From CAWJHE01 sp963842455 (GTDB lineage: Bacteria; Chloroflexota; Anaerolineae; Anaerolineales; UBA4823), in the NCBI GenBank assembly GCA_963842455.1, contig CAWJHE010000013.1, positions 186,001 through 250,000 of the forward strand: a stretch of 64,000 nucleotides of DNA, in the 5' to 3' direction. Positions within the stretch are counted from its first letter, which is position 1; each line of letters starts with the position of its first letter. Positions 17,475 to 27,045 of this stretch are shown in pieces. Under the pieces are notes generated by a model that saw nothing but the letters and a program-made list of their open reading frames with translations, was not told the DNA's origin and did no database searches. The translations under genes were made by a program, and so were the position numbers.

Positions 17475-19313
17475 TTATTTCTCCTCGTGATTGAGAATTG
17501 CATTTCGGACAAAATTTGCCGTCAACGGCAGCCCATCCATGAAAGCGATAGATTTCAGTTTCATAGCATATTGGGGGAATTCGATGGTCAACAGCTGATG
17601 CATTTGCCCATCCCGGTTCATCTCCACTACATAAATCCGCTCATGCTTCCCAATGAATTCATCAACCTCTTTGGTGAAAGGGATAGCCCTCACTCGTAAA
17701 AAGCTGGTCTTTAAGCCGCCTTCTAACAAAAGGTGACGGGCTTCTTCGATCGCAGGTGTTGTTGAGCCAAATGCAATGAAGCCAATTTTAGCGCCTTCTA
17801 TATTATCAACAATTGGTGCAGGCACAGCTTCCCGGCTATTGTAATACTTGCGTTTAAGGCGGTCCATTAGGGCATGCCATTTCTGATTGTCTTCGGTGTA
17901 CCTGGCATTCTCGTCGTGGCCGGTTCCTCTAGAAAAATAAGCTGCTTGAGTATGCCGGTTTCCAGGCAAAGTCCTGTAGGGTATCCCATCACCATCGACA
18001 TCGCGATACCTTCCCCAATCACCTTGCAAACGATCCAGATCTGCCTCCCATAAAACTTTGCCTCGATCCATGGGCATATCAGGATATTCAAATGGAGGCG
18101 TCATCCATTGGTTCATGCCAAAATCCAGATCGCTAAGTACAAAGATCGGTGTCTGATATCTTTCAGACAGGTCCAGAGCGCGCCAACCGAATTCAAAGCA
18201 TTCGGTTACTGAGCCAGGCAGAAGGGTAATTTGCTGGGTATCTCCATGACCTAAAAAGTGAACAAAGTTGAGGTCGCATTGGGCAGTACGGGTAGGTAAA
18301 CCCGTACTTGGACCAACCCGCTGCACATCCCAAATCACTACAGGCACTTCTGAAAAATAAGCCAGTCCGGCATATTCAGCCATCAAACTAATTCCCGGTC
18401 CTGAAGTAGAAGTCATAGAGCGTAAACCAGCCCAACCCGCCCCGACGGTCATCCCTAAAGCAGCTAATTCGTCCTCAGCTTGTAAGACTGCATAAGTGTT
18501 CTTCTTAGGGCTCTCCGGGTCTTTACGTAACATGGGCAGATACTCTACCAATTTTTCGGCCAGGCTTGAAGCAGGAGTAATCGGATACCATGCAGCGAAC
18601 TGAACACCTCCATAAATCGCACCCAAAGCTGCTGCGGTATTCCCATCTGCCATGATGTAATCATGAGTTGCATTCATGGGTTCAACGCGATAAGGGTCCG
18701 TTTTTACCAGGTTTTCTTTTGCCCATTCATAAGCCGACTTGACAACGTCAAAATTAAGATCAATAGGTTTTGATTTCGATTTGAAATGAAAATCCAACGC
18801 CTGGTGGATTTTATCTAAATCAATATCCAGCAAGAAGACCAGGGTACCTACATAGACCATATTGGCAATGTAATCTCTCAGCTCTGAAGGGGCGCCGGCT
18901 TCTTTGGAAATCTTCTTAACCGGCATAGCATAAACAGAAATATCATCTCGGTTGATTGGCATACGCAAGTGATCAGCATACAGGAAAACACCACCTGGAA
19001 CAACATCTGCCAAATCTTGTGAAAAAGTAGCTGGATTCATCGCTACAACAATCTCATGCTCATCTCGCCTGGCCAAAAAGCCATCTTTGTTTACACGGAT
19101 GGTGTACCAGGTGGGTAAACCCTGAATGTTGGACGGAAAAAGATTTTTTCCTGACACTGGAATCCCCATTTTAAACAATGCTCTGAGAATCGTCAGGTTC
19201 GAAGTTTGACTGCCGGAGCCATTGACCGTCGCCACTGTGATAGAAAAATCGTTCACTACAGTTTGGGCTGCAGGCCCGGTCTGCGCTTGTTCAGTTGTTA
19301 GTTTTGCAGACAT
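17475..19313 (-). CDS. korA: 2-oxoacid:ferredoxin oxidoreductase, fused gamma-alpha subunit
   Basis: About 612 residues: an N-terminal gamma domain (about 25-195, starting FSITVATVNGSGSQTSN), then the alpha domain with the substrate-pocket motif WYPITPASSLAEKL near residue 242 and TSTSGPGISLM near residue 305. The ATG at 19313 is taken because AAGGAG lies 5 bases before it; a GTG two codons upstream is less likely. Sits between its regulator gene and korB. Confidence 0.9.
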   Translation of the reverse strand: MSAKLTTEQAQTGPAAQTVVNDFSITVATVNGSGSQTSNLTILRALFKMGIPVSGKNLFPSNIQGLPTWYTIRVNKDGFLARRDEHEIVVAMNPATFSQDLADVVPGGVFLYADHLRMPINRDDISVYAMPVKKISKEAGAPSELRDYIANMVYVGTLVFLLDIDLDKIHQALDFHFKSKSKPIDLNFDVVKSAYEWAKENLVKTDPYRVEPMNATHDYIMADGNTAAALGAIYGGVQFAAWYPITPASSLAEKLVEYLPMLRKDPESPKKNTYAVLQAEDELAALGMTVGAGWAGLRSMTSTSGPGISLMAEYAGLAYFSEVPVVIWDVQRVGPSTGLPTRTAQCDLNFVHFLGHGDTQQITLLPGSVTECFEFGWRALDLSERYQTPIFVLSDLDFGMNQWMTPPFEYPDMPMDRGKVLWEADLDRLQGDWGRYRDVDGDGIPYRTLPGNRHTQAAYFSRGTGHDENARYTEDNQKWHALMDRLKRKYYNSREAVPAPIVDNIEGAKIGFIAFGSTTPAIEEARHLLLEGGLKTSFLRVRAIPFTKEVDEFIGKHERIYVVEMNRDGQMHQLLTIEFPQYAMKLKSIAFMDGLPLTANFVRNAILNHEEK

Positions 19314-19327
19314 TATCACTCCTTATA

Positions 19328-20056
19328 TCATTCCAGCTTGGCTGGTTTATCTTTGAAAGTCATTTCATCCACTGCTTGGTTACCTGGCCTCTTTCGGTGA
19401 AAGATTAAGTCTTTATGTTCTACCAATGCCTTGTAACCTGCTTCAATATTATTATCACAAATTTCTTCAACCATTCGTTGATGGTATTTCCAAACTTGTT
19501 CTAAATAGTTGTAGTCTGTGTACAAGTTCATCCCCACGGATTCGTACAATTCCCAATAGGCCTCCAATAGACCTTGAACAAAAGGGTTATCCAGGCGGCT
19601 ATATATTTTTAGATGTAATTCTCGGTGTTCGCTATGTGGGATTTCAATTGGATGCCCCCTTAATTTGTTCCAGGCTTGATCCACTAAATTTTTTAAGGCA
19701 AGATGATCTTCTAGACAAAGTTTATTTACCGCTTCATTCCAATAGGCTGCCTCGATATGAATACGTAAATCCGAAAAATGCCAGAAAGAATCCGGCAGCA
19801 TTGCTACAGCATAAGAAGCACTTTGGAGGACTGCAGGAAGAAAAGTGTAAGTCAAACGCCGTATACCTGTACGCGGCCTGGCTTCCACTAATCCCAAAGC
19901 TTTTGCTACTTCCAGCTGTTCACGCAAAGAGGATACACTTACCCCAAGTTCCTGACTCATTGTAGTTAATGACGGTAACTGGTCAGTACCGTTGGATGCA
20001 TGTGCCCTGTTTACAAGATACTGCAAGAAATCATTATGGAGTCGTACTTCAGGCAT
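19328..20056 (-). CDS. GntR-family transcriptional regulator (FCD-like effector domain)
   Basis: 242 residues: an N-terminal winged helix (about 1-75, with LPSLTTMSQELGVSVSSLREQLEVA) and an all-helical effector domain like the FadR/FCD group. It is first in the operon, 14 bases before korA, so it probably controls korAB and itself. A 12-bp palindrome sits in its leader. The effector may be a carboxylic acid, which is inference from the family. Confidence 0.85.
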   Translation of the reverse strand: MPEVRLHNDFLQYLVNRAHASNGTDQLPSLTTMSQELGVSVSSLREQLEVAKALGLVEARPRTGIRRLTYTFLPAVLQSASYAVAMLPDSFWHFSDLRIHIEAAYWNEAVNKLCLEDHLALKNLVDQAWNKLRGHPIEIPHSEHRELHLKIYSRLDNPFVQGLLEAYWELYESVGMNLYTDYNYLEQVWKYHQRMVEEICDNNIEAGYKALVEHKDLIFHRKRPGNQAVDEMTFKDKPAKLE

Positions 20057-20091
20057 TCTACCAAATCCAATCTAGGAACATAAGTCCGATA

Positions 20092-20108
20092 AATCATATG
20101 ATTAATCA
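20092..20108. promoter_or_regulatory. Palindromic operator candidate of the gntR-korAB operon
   Basis: AATCATATGATT (20092-20103) is a perfect palindrome and overlaps TGATTAATCA (20099-20108), also perfect. The site lies just downstream of the promoter, where a repressor would block transcription. Confidence 0.6.
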
Positions 20109-20125
20109 GATTATTCAGATAAATA

Positions 20126-20154
20126 ATTATATCATCAGGCACATAGAAGGTCAA
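20126..20154 (-). promoter_or_regulatory. Promoter of the gntR-korA-korB operon
   Basis: On the minus strand: TTGACC (20149-20154), 17-base spacer, TATAAT (20126-20131). About 70 bases before the regulator start. Confidence 0.8.
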
Positions 20155-20309
20155 GCCAGTCTGGTTTTTACCCGCTTGACCTTTGTACTTATTGGATAGA
20201 TAGTGTGACTTGCAAGGTGAATCGATAAGTCGTAATAAAAATTTTGGAGATTTTTGTGCAATTTAGTTGACCCCGTCATTGTTTGCAATTTATTCATGAC
20301 CTGCTCAAG

Positions 20310-21482
20310 TCACTGAAGAAAATCCAGGCACGCGGCGGTAATCAATGCCACACCATGATGTAACGCTGCTTCATCAATATCAAAACAGGGATGATGATGA
20401 GCGAAATTCAACCCCTTTTGATGATTCGCCGATCCGATAAAAATAAAACATCCAGGAACTTCTCGCAAAAAGAACGCCATATCCTCTGAACCCATGGTTC
20501 GGTAATCCATATCCACTTCAGCCTCAGGTAATACCTGTTTTGCAATAGATTGAATGCGTTCTGTGATATGCTCATCATTGACTACGGCAGGAGTGATAGA
20601 TTTCACTGTAATTTCCGCTTCGCACCCCATCGCCTTTGCAACGTTCTCGACTACCTCGTTAAATCGTTTTAATACCATTTCCCGTACAGCCGGATCGAAT
20701 GTTCGGATAGTACCGCGTAATTCTACAATTGAGGGTATGACATTAAAAGCATCGCCGCCATGGATCATGGTCACACTAATCACTGCCGATTGAAGGGGAG
20801 CAACATTGCGCGCCACAATGGCCTGCAAAGCGCTAACAACCTGTGCAGATGCCAGAACTGGATCAACTGTCAGGTGAGGCACAGCGCCATGACCGCCTTT
20901 TCCTATAATACGGACCTGGAAAGTTTCTGAAGCAGCCATTACAGGTCCGGGTGTAATCCCCAGCCAACCTTGTGGTTTTTCATTCCAGACATGTAATGAT
21001 AAAGCCATGTCTGGTCGGGGGTTTTCCAATACACCATCCTCGACCATAGCCAACGCACCACCGAGACCCTCCTCCGCTGGTTGAAAAACAAGTTTTACCG
21101 TACCTTTTAACTGGTCCTGATTTTCTTTTAATATCTTAGCAATCGTCAGACCAACCGCAGTATGACCGTCATGCCCACATGCATGCATAATCCCAGGATT
21201 TTGGGATGCATATACTGCGTTGGTTTGTTCTAAAATGGGCAAGGCATCCATATCGAACCGAAGCATCAGGGTAGGACCAGGATCAGTTCCTTCAAGAAGG
21301 GCAACCACACCTGTTTTTGCCACCCCAGTTTTGATTTCATACCCCATTTCAATCAGCTCACGGGCGACAATTCCCGCCGTGCGTACCTCTTGAAAACCCA
21401 ATTCGGGGTGCATGTGAAAATCACGTCGCATGGATTGAGTATAAGCAAAGTGATGTGTCGCCTGTTCAGTTGCTTTGTTCAT
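20310..21482 (-). CDS. M20-family amidohydrolase / peptidase
   Basis: A 390-residue di-metal hydrolase of the N-acyl-amino acid amidohydrolase type. Metal-binding motifs: RFDMDALPI near residue 76, HACGHDGHTA near residue 100 and the acid pair in FQPAEEGLGGA near residue 136. An insert dimerisation domain with GKGGHGAVPH follows. The substrate (acyl-amino acid, hippurate, or other) cannot be read. It ends the run psp1-lmbE-amidohydrolase on the minus strand. Confidence 0.88.
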   Translation of the reverse strand: MNKATEQATHHFAYTQSMRRDFHMHPELGFQEVRTAGIVARELIEMGYEIKTGVAKTGVVALLEGTDPGPTLMLRFDMDALPILEQTNAVYASQNPGIMHACGHDGHTAVGLTIAKILKENQDQLKGTVKLVFQPAEEGLGGALAMVEDGVLENPRPDMALSLHVWNEKPQGWLGITPGPVMAASETFQVRIIGKGGHGAVPHLTVDPVLASAQVVSALQAIVARNVAPLQSAVISVTMIHGGDAFNVIPSIVELRGTIRTFDPAVREMVLKRFNEVVENVAKAMGCEAEITVKSITPAVVNDEHITERIQSIAKQVLPEAEVDMDYRTMGSEDMAFFLREVPGCFIFIGSANHQKGLNFAHHHPCFDIDEAALHHGVALITAACLDFLQ

Positions 21483-21499
21483 TGACTTGCTCCATTGTC

Positions 21500-22219
21500 T
21501 TATCTGAATTTTACGATTCGGAAAGCTTCTTCATAACGGGGTTGTTCAGGCGTACTGGCCTCAGTTCTTCGCTCCTTCATCCTTTGAGTGAATACCTGTG
21601 GATCCCCAATTTGGCTTTTGTGTTGATACAAAGCGTTAATCTTCTTTTCCCAATAGGGTGTAATATCCAATTTGACTGTTGGTTTTTGAGTGAGAGATAT
21701 CCAAACTTCGTCAACTGAGTGCGGCTGCAATCCCTGTTCATGCATTAATTCCGGAAAATAAAGTGGGTTTCCAGCAGCCGGGAAAACTGCGTCTAGAGCA
21801 GCCTGCCCTGCAGCCCGATGGTCTGGATGGTTGATGCGTGTTTCCCCCACAATGAAGGTTTCCGGATCGCAGGTAACCAGGATATTCGGTTTTTCCAATC
21901 GAATAATCCGTGTAATTTCCCTGCGCAAATTTATATCAGGCACCAAATAGCCATCTGGATAACTCAGAAAATTGACCTGTTTGACTCCTAACACAGCAGC
22001 TGCTTCGCGTTGCTCGTCATGACGGCGATTACACAACTCATCAGGTCTTACCGAGGCATCATCTGCCCCTTTGTCGCCACAAGTCAGTAACCAATAGACC
22101 ACCTGGTGACCTTCATCCACCCATCTGGCAATGCTAGCTCCACAAAAAAACTCGGGGTCATCAGGGTGTGCCAAAACCACTAAAATTTTCTGCGCTGATT
22201 GCCATCGGCTTTCAGTCAT
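21500..22219 (-). CDS. PIG-L / LmbE-family N-deacetylase
   Basis: 239 residues with the zinc-binding start VLAHPDDPEF near residue 16 and the later NHPDHRAAG motif near residue 135. The family removes acetyl groups from GlcNAc-type substrates or related conjugates. Its ATG overlaps the stop of the PSP1 gene, so the two are coupled. Substrate unknown. Confidence 0.88.
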   Translation of the reverse strand: MTESRWQSAQKILVVLAHPDDPEFFCGASIARWVDEGHQVVYWLLTCGDKGADDASVRPDELCNRRHDEQREAAAVLGVKQVNFLSYPDGYLVPDINLRREITRIIRLEKPNILVTCDPETFIVGETRINHPDHRAAGQAALDAVFPAAGNPLYFPELMHEQGLQPHSVDEVWISLTQKPTVKLDITPYWEKKINALYQHKSQIGDPQVFTQRMKERRTEASTPEQPRYEEAFRIVKFR

Positions 22220-23247
22220 AGCGGTTTCTTTCTCTTAGACTTTTTCGATTTACGCGATTGAGATCGTTTGTTGAACCCCTGGCGTTTCTCTGGCAATTCG
22301 GCGTCAGGTTCAGGTTGCACTTCAACTGATTCAAGTTCTTCAACCTTAGTCGCTGCTTTTCCACAATCGCAGCCACCATTTTGATGCCGATCACATGGTT
22401 GTTGAGATTTCCGCCGTAAGGCCTCTAATTCATCCCAGGGCTGTAATTCCTCACTGGGAAATTCTTTCCTTTCACCACTATCCAATTCAACGATCACAGA
22501 TTGTCGCAGTGGATAGCTGTCGATCACCTTACCTTCACCCACACTGGTGACAACACGTTTATTTCGCTTTGGTAAGGTCTTTCTAGCCTCAACATATTGT
22601 TCATATTCATACACTAAACAACAGCGCAAGCGACCACACATCCCTGTAATTTCAGTTGGGGTCAGTGAAATCCCCTGTTCCTTGGCCATCTTAATCGAAA
22701 TTGGGCTGAAATCGGTTAAGAACATCGAACAACAGCGTGTTTCAAGACCACAAGCCCCCATACCACCAATAATTTTGGCAACATCACGCGGCCCTATTTG
22801 ACGCATCTCGACATGAGCTCTCGGGTAAAGTCGCTGCATAGAATTTCTCAAATTGCGCAAATCGACTTTGGCTTCGCCTTCCGTGCTATATAGAAATGAA
22901 AGCCTGGAACCATCAAAAGTAAATTCGGCTGCAACAATTTTGACACCAGCAATACCAACTTCAGCAACTTTTGCCCGGCAGTGAATCATGGCTTCTATTT
23001 CTTTTTTTTGCCAGATCTGGCGCATCACCAAATCTCTCGGGCTTGCCCTCTGATGAATAGGCTTATATGCACCTTCTTGAGGCTGGGGAGCATCTTTAAC
23101 CAATTGAATGACCTCTCCCAGTTGCCTACCTCGGCTGGTTTCTACGATAGCATAATCTCCCACCTGTAGGTCAGGGACAGAACTTGCGTCAAAATAATAG
23201 ACCTTGCCAATTTTCTGAAAACGGATACCAACGATATTTGAATCCAT
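22216..23247 (-). CDS. PSP1-domain protein (RicT/YaaT-like)
   Basis: 343 residues. The PSP1 domain covers roughly residues 60-150; the cysteine-rich part GLETRCCSMFL and GMCGRLRCCLVYEYEQY follows. In Bacillus, RicT works in an Fe-S-bearing complex affecting RNA processing; whether that holds here is unknown. The C-terminus (from about 285) is low in complexity, with HQNGGCDCGK then a highly basic tail of K, R and S, possibly nucleic-acid binding. Confidence 0.85.
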   Translation of the reverse strand: MDSNIVGIRFQKIGKVYYFDASSVPDLQVGDYAIVETSRGRQLGEVIQLVKDAPQPQEGAYKPIHQRASPRDLVMRQIWQKKEIEAMIHCRAKVAEVGIAGVKIVAAEFTFDGSRLSFLYSTEGEAKVDLRNLRNSMQRLYPRAHVEMRQIGPRDVAKIIGGMGACGLETRCCSMFLTDFSPISIKMAKEQGISLTPTEITGMCGRLRCCLVYEYEQYVEARKTLPKRNKRVVTSVGEGKVIDSYPLRQSVIVELDSGERKEFPSEELQPWDELEALRRKSQQPCDRHQNGGCDCGKAATKVEELESVEVQPEPDAELPEKRQGFNKRSQSRKSKKSKRKKPL

Positions 23248-23353
23248 AAACCACTTCTTGTTATTCTCTCTATGATTAATACGGTAAGTATGTACGACCC
23301 TGCATTTATGCCTGGCACCTTTATTTTACTTCACAAAAGTTCCTATAAATCGA

Positions 23354-23387
23354 TGGAGTTTGCGTATCTTCAAATACACAAACTCCA
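23354..23387. repeat. 14-bp inverted repeat between mrp and the PSP1 gene
   Basis: Arms TGGAGTTTGCGTAT and ATACACAAACTCCA (one mismatched pair) with a 6-base loop. No T run follows on the minus strand, so it is either a weak terminator of mrp or a leader hairpin of the PSP1 transcript. Confidence 0.65.
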
Positions 23388-23444
23388 CCCAGAAAAACTT
23401 CCGAAAGATTATGGTTCACCAGGGGAGCAATCCCTCAGCAAATG

Positions 23445-24527
23445 CTAACCTATAACATTAATGGGTATAACATTTGGTTGATTCATGGCTGCTACACTGA
23501 TTTTTGCAGCCACATCTTCAGCAATGAATTGTAACGCTTTAGCGACGCTCGATTCCGGTTGTGAAACGACCACCGGTATGCCATTGTCTCCACCTTGTCG
23601 GACGGACGGGTCCATCGGGATTGCCCCGATAAATGGAACGCCAGCCTCCAGAGCCAAACGTTCGCCTCCCCCGCTACCAAAAATATCCATTTTTTGACCA
23701 TCAGGCAGTTGCAGAAAGCTCATATTCTCAACCACGCCAAAGATTGGCACATCCAACTGGCGGAACATCTCCAATCCCCGGCGGGCATCATCCAAGGACA
23801 CTTGCTGAGGTAAAGTCACAATAACACCACCACTCAAAGGCAGAGATTGCGCTAATGACAATGCCGCGTCTCCTGTTCCAGGTGGCAGATCGACGATCAA
23901 ATAATCTAACTCACCCCAATCTACATCAGTCAAGAATTGGCGAATTGCTGAATGGAGCATCGGGCCACGCCAAATAAGCGGCTGATCAGGTTTGACCAGA
24001 AAGCCGATCGACATCAGCTTGACTCCATAAGCTTCTGCCGGTTTAAGTTTATTGCTGGTTGGTGAAGGCAGCTTCTCCACTCCCATCATGGTGGGTACAT
24101 TCGGGCCATAAATATCAGCATCCAGCAAACCCACACGCGCACCGCTCTGGGCTAAAACAACCGCCAGGTTCACTGCAACTGTGCTTTTACCTACACCACC
24201 CTTGCCAGAAGCAACTGCAATAGCATTTCGAATAGGCAAGTCCAGTAATCCACGCGCTCGACCATCGCTCGGTACATTTGCGTCCATCTTTATTGAGGCA
24301 GTGCCAACCCCAGGTACAGCTTCAACAGCCTGCTTTGCTTCTTGTTGAATGCGATTTTTTAAGGGACAGGCCGGTGTGGTTAACATAATTGTGAAACTCA
24401 CCTGGTCACCATCAATCACAACATCCTGAATCATATTCAACGTTACCAAATCTTTATGCAATTCTGGCTCTTGCACTTTACTCAGGGCAGCCAGTACCAT
24501 CTCTTTTGTTATACCATCAGAATTCAC
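23445..24527 (-). CDS. Mrp/ApbC-family P-loop ATPase, Fe-S carrier type
   Basis: 360 residues. A MIP18 (DUF59) domain covers about 8-85, then the deviant Walker A ASGKGGVGKSTVAVNL near residue 107 and DLPPGTGDAAL near residue 220. The family carries Fe-S clusters to targets; mitochondrial Ind1 serves complex I. Oddity: after VVENMSF, the usual CPxCG pair is replaced by LQLPDG, so the bridging-cluster cysteines are missing. GTG start after AAGGAG. Its position just after nuoI fits a link with complex I. Confidence 0.9.
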   Translation of the reverse strand: MNSDGITKEMVLAALSKVQEPELHKDLVTLNMIQDVVIDGDQVSFTIMLTTPACPLKNRIQQEAKQAVEAVPGVGTASIKMDANVPSDGRARGLLDLPIRNAIAVASGKGGVGKSTVAVNLAVVLAQSGARVGLLDADIYGPNVPTMMGVEKLPSPTSNKLKPAEAYGVKLMSIGFLVKPDQPLIWRGPMLHSAIRQFLTDVDWGELDYLIVDLPPGTGDAALSLAQSLPLSGGVIVTLPQQVSLDDARRGLEMFRQLDVPIFGVVENMSFLQLPDGQKMDIFGSGGGERLALEAGVPFIGAIPMDPSVRQGGDNGIPVVVSQPESSVAKALQFIAEDVAAKISVAAMNQPNVIPINVIG

Positions 24528-24637
24528 AGATACTCCTTCCGCTACTAAATCAGTAGGTATGTACTTATTCTTCTTGCTCTAATCATGCAAGCAAGGTTCA
24601 CATTGATACAATCTTTTACTTAAAATCACTCAAAAAC

Positions 24638-25247
24638 TCAAGCCTTGGCTTTACGAGCAGCCTTTGCGGCTTCGGCTTCAGCTCGGGCTGATTCTTCTCG
24701 CTCATAGTTGGTCGGCCGGATGGATGCATAGTAAGAAACTGGTTTTGATAACTTCTCTTTATCAAAAATATTCTTAGCATGCCGGTCATACACCGACAGT
24801 TCATAATCATGATCCATCTTGATCGCATCAAACGGGCAATACTCGGCACAAAATCCACAGTTCATGCAGATATCTACGTCTATGTAGAATTCCTTGGGTG
24901 AAGGAATTGGTCTTCCTGTTTCCGGATCATTGGTACGAACAATCCAAATACACTGGGGGGGACAAACTTTTGCGCAAATGCCGCAAGACGTGCAACGGTC
25001 CTTCTTCTCACCATTCTCATCGATTTCATACAACAAGAAAGGAATATAGCGAAATTCTTCTGGGACAGGCAGCTTTTCTTCTGGGTATTGGATCGTAAAA
25101 ATACCCCGAGAGTTCTGAGCTCATCCGGCGGTCTATCCCTTCTTTTGTGTAATATCGTTTTCCTAACCAGCGTACGTCTTCCAGGTAGGTGTCTACAAAG
25201 CGTTTTAGCGTTACGCCTAAGCCTTTAAGGATACCCATTCCATCCAT
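24638..25247 (-). CDS. nuoI: NADH-quinone oxidoreductase subunit NuoI, broken by a one-base frameshift
   Basis: Carries two 4Fe-4S clusters linking the NADH side to NuoB. The N-terminal part (25247 down to about 25110) reads MDGMGILKGLGVTLKRF...MSSELS. The rest reads in another frame, GIFTIQYPEEKL onward, with cluster motifs CTSCGICAKVC and CMNCGFCAEYC. Joining them needs one base skipped within CTCT at 25109-25112 (minus strand); removing it gives SSELRGIF, a natural reading. All other features are intact, so this is a recent indel, a sequencing error or a +1 frameshift site. SD AGGGAG precedes the ATG. The tail is rich in A, E and K. Confidence 0.88.
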
Positions 25248-25268
25248 AGCTATCTCCCTATCCTTCCA

Positions 25269-27029
25269 CTAACGATCCGTCTCGCCCAGTACAATATCAA
25301 CTGAACCCAGAACAGCGACTACATCTGCAATTTTATTGCCTACACACATCGTTTCAAACCCGGTCAAGTTGATAAACGAAGGAGCGCGGACATGATATCG
25401 CCAGGGATTAGGCTTACCATTGGATACTACATAATAGCCCAATTCTCCTTTTGGTCCCTCGACGCGTCCATAAGCTTCACCTGCAGGCACCCTCACCTGA
25501 TATTGAGGCTTGCCTTCTTGAATCGGTCCTTGTGGCAGATCACGAACTGCCTGCTGCAGGATCCGCAAGCTTTGCCGCATCTCGTCAATTCGGATCAGAT
25601 AACGATCATACGTATCACCATGATAGCGCACGGCTACATCGAAATCGAAGCGGTCATAGATGCTATATGGATCAGCCCTGCGAATATCATAAGGTACACC
25701 TGATGCTCTCAGAACAGGACCCGCAGCCGAAAAGCCAATCGCTTGCTCTGGGGTCAAAACGCCGACCCCCATGGTACGCGACCGGATAATCTCATTGTTT
25801 GTTAAGAACAAATCAAGCTCATCAATGCGGCGAGGCAAACGTTCGTTAACCATGCCACGGATCTTCTCAATCACGCCGGCGGGCAAATCACGGGCAACGC
25901 CTCCAAACCGGAAGTAATTGCACATCATACGAGAACCGCTAACAGCCTCAAATATATCCAGGATCAGCTCTCGTTCCTCAATGGCATACAAAGAAGGTGT
26001 GAAGTATGCACCAAGATCATTCAAAAACATACCAATCGCAAAGATATGATTACTGATCCGGGTCAATTCCGCCATGATGACTCTAAGGTACTCGGCACGC
26101 TCGGGAGGTTTGACACCGATTAATTTCTCCACGGCTAAGGCATACCCAAAATTGTTACTCATCGAGGAGAGATAGTCGAGGCGGTCAGTGAACGGCATAT
26201 TTTGAAGGAAGGTATTGCGCTCACCAATTTTTTCGTGGTTCCGGTGCAAATAGCCCATAACAGGTTTTAAACCCACCACACGTTCACCTTCTAAGGCAAC
26301 CACCACACGAAAAACACCATGCGTTGATGGATGCTGTGGGCCCATATTGACAACCACTGTATCAGTTTTTAGTGCAGAACTTCCATCAGGAAGTTTCGAG
26401 CGGGACAAACTGGCATACAGTTTTGAGTCGTTGTCAGGCGCCCAGGTATCTGGATCAAACCCGGCCGGATAATCGACGTTGTTGCTAAACGGGATGGTAT
26501 CTTCAAATCGATGAACCTGCCCATCCGGCCAGCGGCTTTTGAAAGGCTTTCCATCTTCTTCATAGTAGGCTTCCTTCCAATCCTTGCGGAGAGGATACCC
26601 ATTAAAACCTTCCCATAATAAGATCCGCCGTAAATCCGGATGTCCATCGAATTGAATGCCCAGCAAATCCCAGGCTTCCCGCTCTTGTAAATCCACTCCC
26701 GGATAAACAGAGTATAAAGAAGGGACAACAGAGTTATCACGTGAAGTTTGAACCTTGAAAACCAACGCAGAGCCGCCCACCGACCGGAAAGCGTGATAAA
26801 CCACTTCCATGATATCTTCCGGGAAATAATCAACGCCGGTCACAGAAGACAGAAAATCGTAACCTAATTGATCACGTAAATAAGTGGCCACTTCGATCAA
26901 TTTTTCTGCTTTGACAATATAACCTTCATAACCCTTGCGTGTATCTGCAGAAACAGCGTCCGGAAAACGCTCAGCGAGATCTAACTCTCTGGACAATTCT
27001 GGTGAGGTAATAATCGTGCTATCGCTCAT
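25269..27029 (-). CDS. nuoCD: NADH-quinone oxidoreductase fused subunit C/D
   Basis: About 586 residues. The NuoC (30 kDa) part covers about 1-165 with EREAWDLLGIQFDGHPDLRR and PLRKDW. The NuoD (49 kDa) part starts near VVNMGPQHPSTHGVF and forms the quinone pocket. The fusion is a known arrangement. The ATG at 27029 is chosen: GGAGGAAAAT is in place before it, and the longer frame would overlap nuoB. It ends in TAG; nuoI follows in the same frame seven codons later. Confidence 0.93.
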   Translation of the reverse strand: MSDSTIITSPELSRELDLAERFPDAVSADTRKGYEGYIVKAEKLIEVATYLRDQLGYDFLSSVTGVDYFPEDIMEVVYHAFRSVGGSALVFKVQTSRDNSVVPSLYSVYPGVDLQEREAWDLLGIQFDGHPDLRRILLWEGFNGYPLRKDWKEAYYEEDGKPFKSRWPDGQVHRFEDTIPFSNNVDYPAGFDPDTWAPDNDSKLYASLSRSKLPDGSSALKTDTVVVNMGPQHPSTHGVFRVVVALEGERVVGLKPVMGYLHRNHEKIGERNTFLQNMPFTDRLDYLSSMSNNFGYALAVEKLIGVKPPERAEYLRVIMAELTRISNHIFAIGMFLNDLGAYFTPSLYAIEERELILDIFEAVSGSRMMCNYFRFGGVARDLPAGVIEKIRGMVNERLPRRIDELDLFLTNNEIIRSRTMGVGVLTPEQAIGFSAAGPVLRASGVPYDIRRADPYSIYDRFDFDVAVRYHGDTYDRYLIRIDEMRQSLRILQQAVRDLPQGPIQEGKPQYQVRVPAGEAYGRVEGPKGELGYYVVSNGKPNPWRYHVRAPSFINLTGFETMCVGNKIADVVAVLGSVDIVLGETDR

Positions 27030-27045
27030 AATTTTCCTCCGGTCC

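Noticed and set aside
24638..25036. Separate short ferredoxin gene
   Set aside because: It is the C-terminal two thirds of NuoI; the N-terminal part lies directly upstream in another frame.
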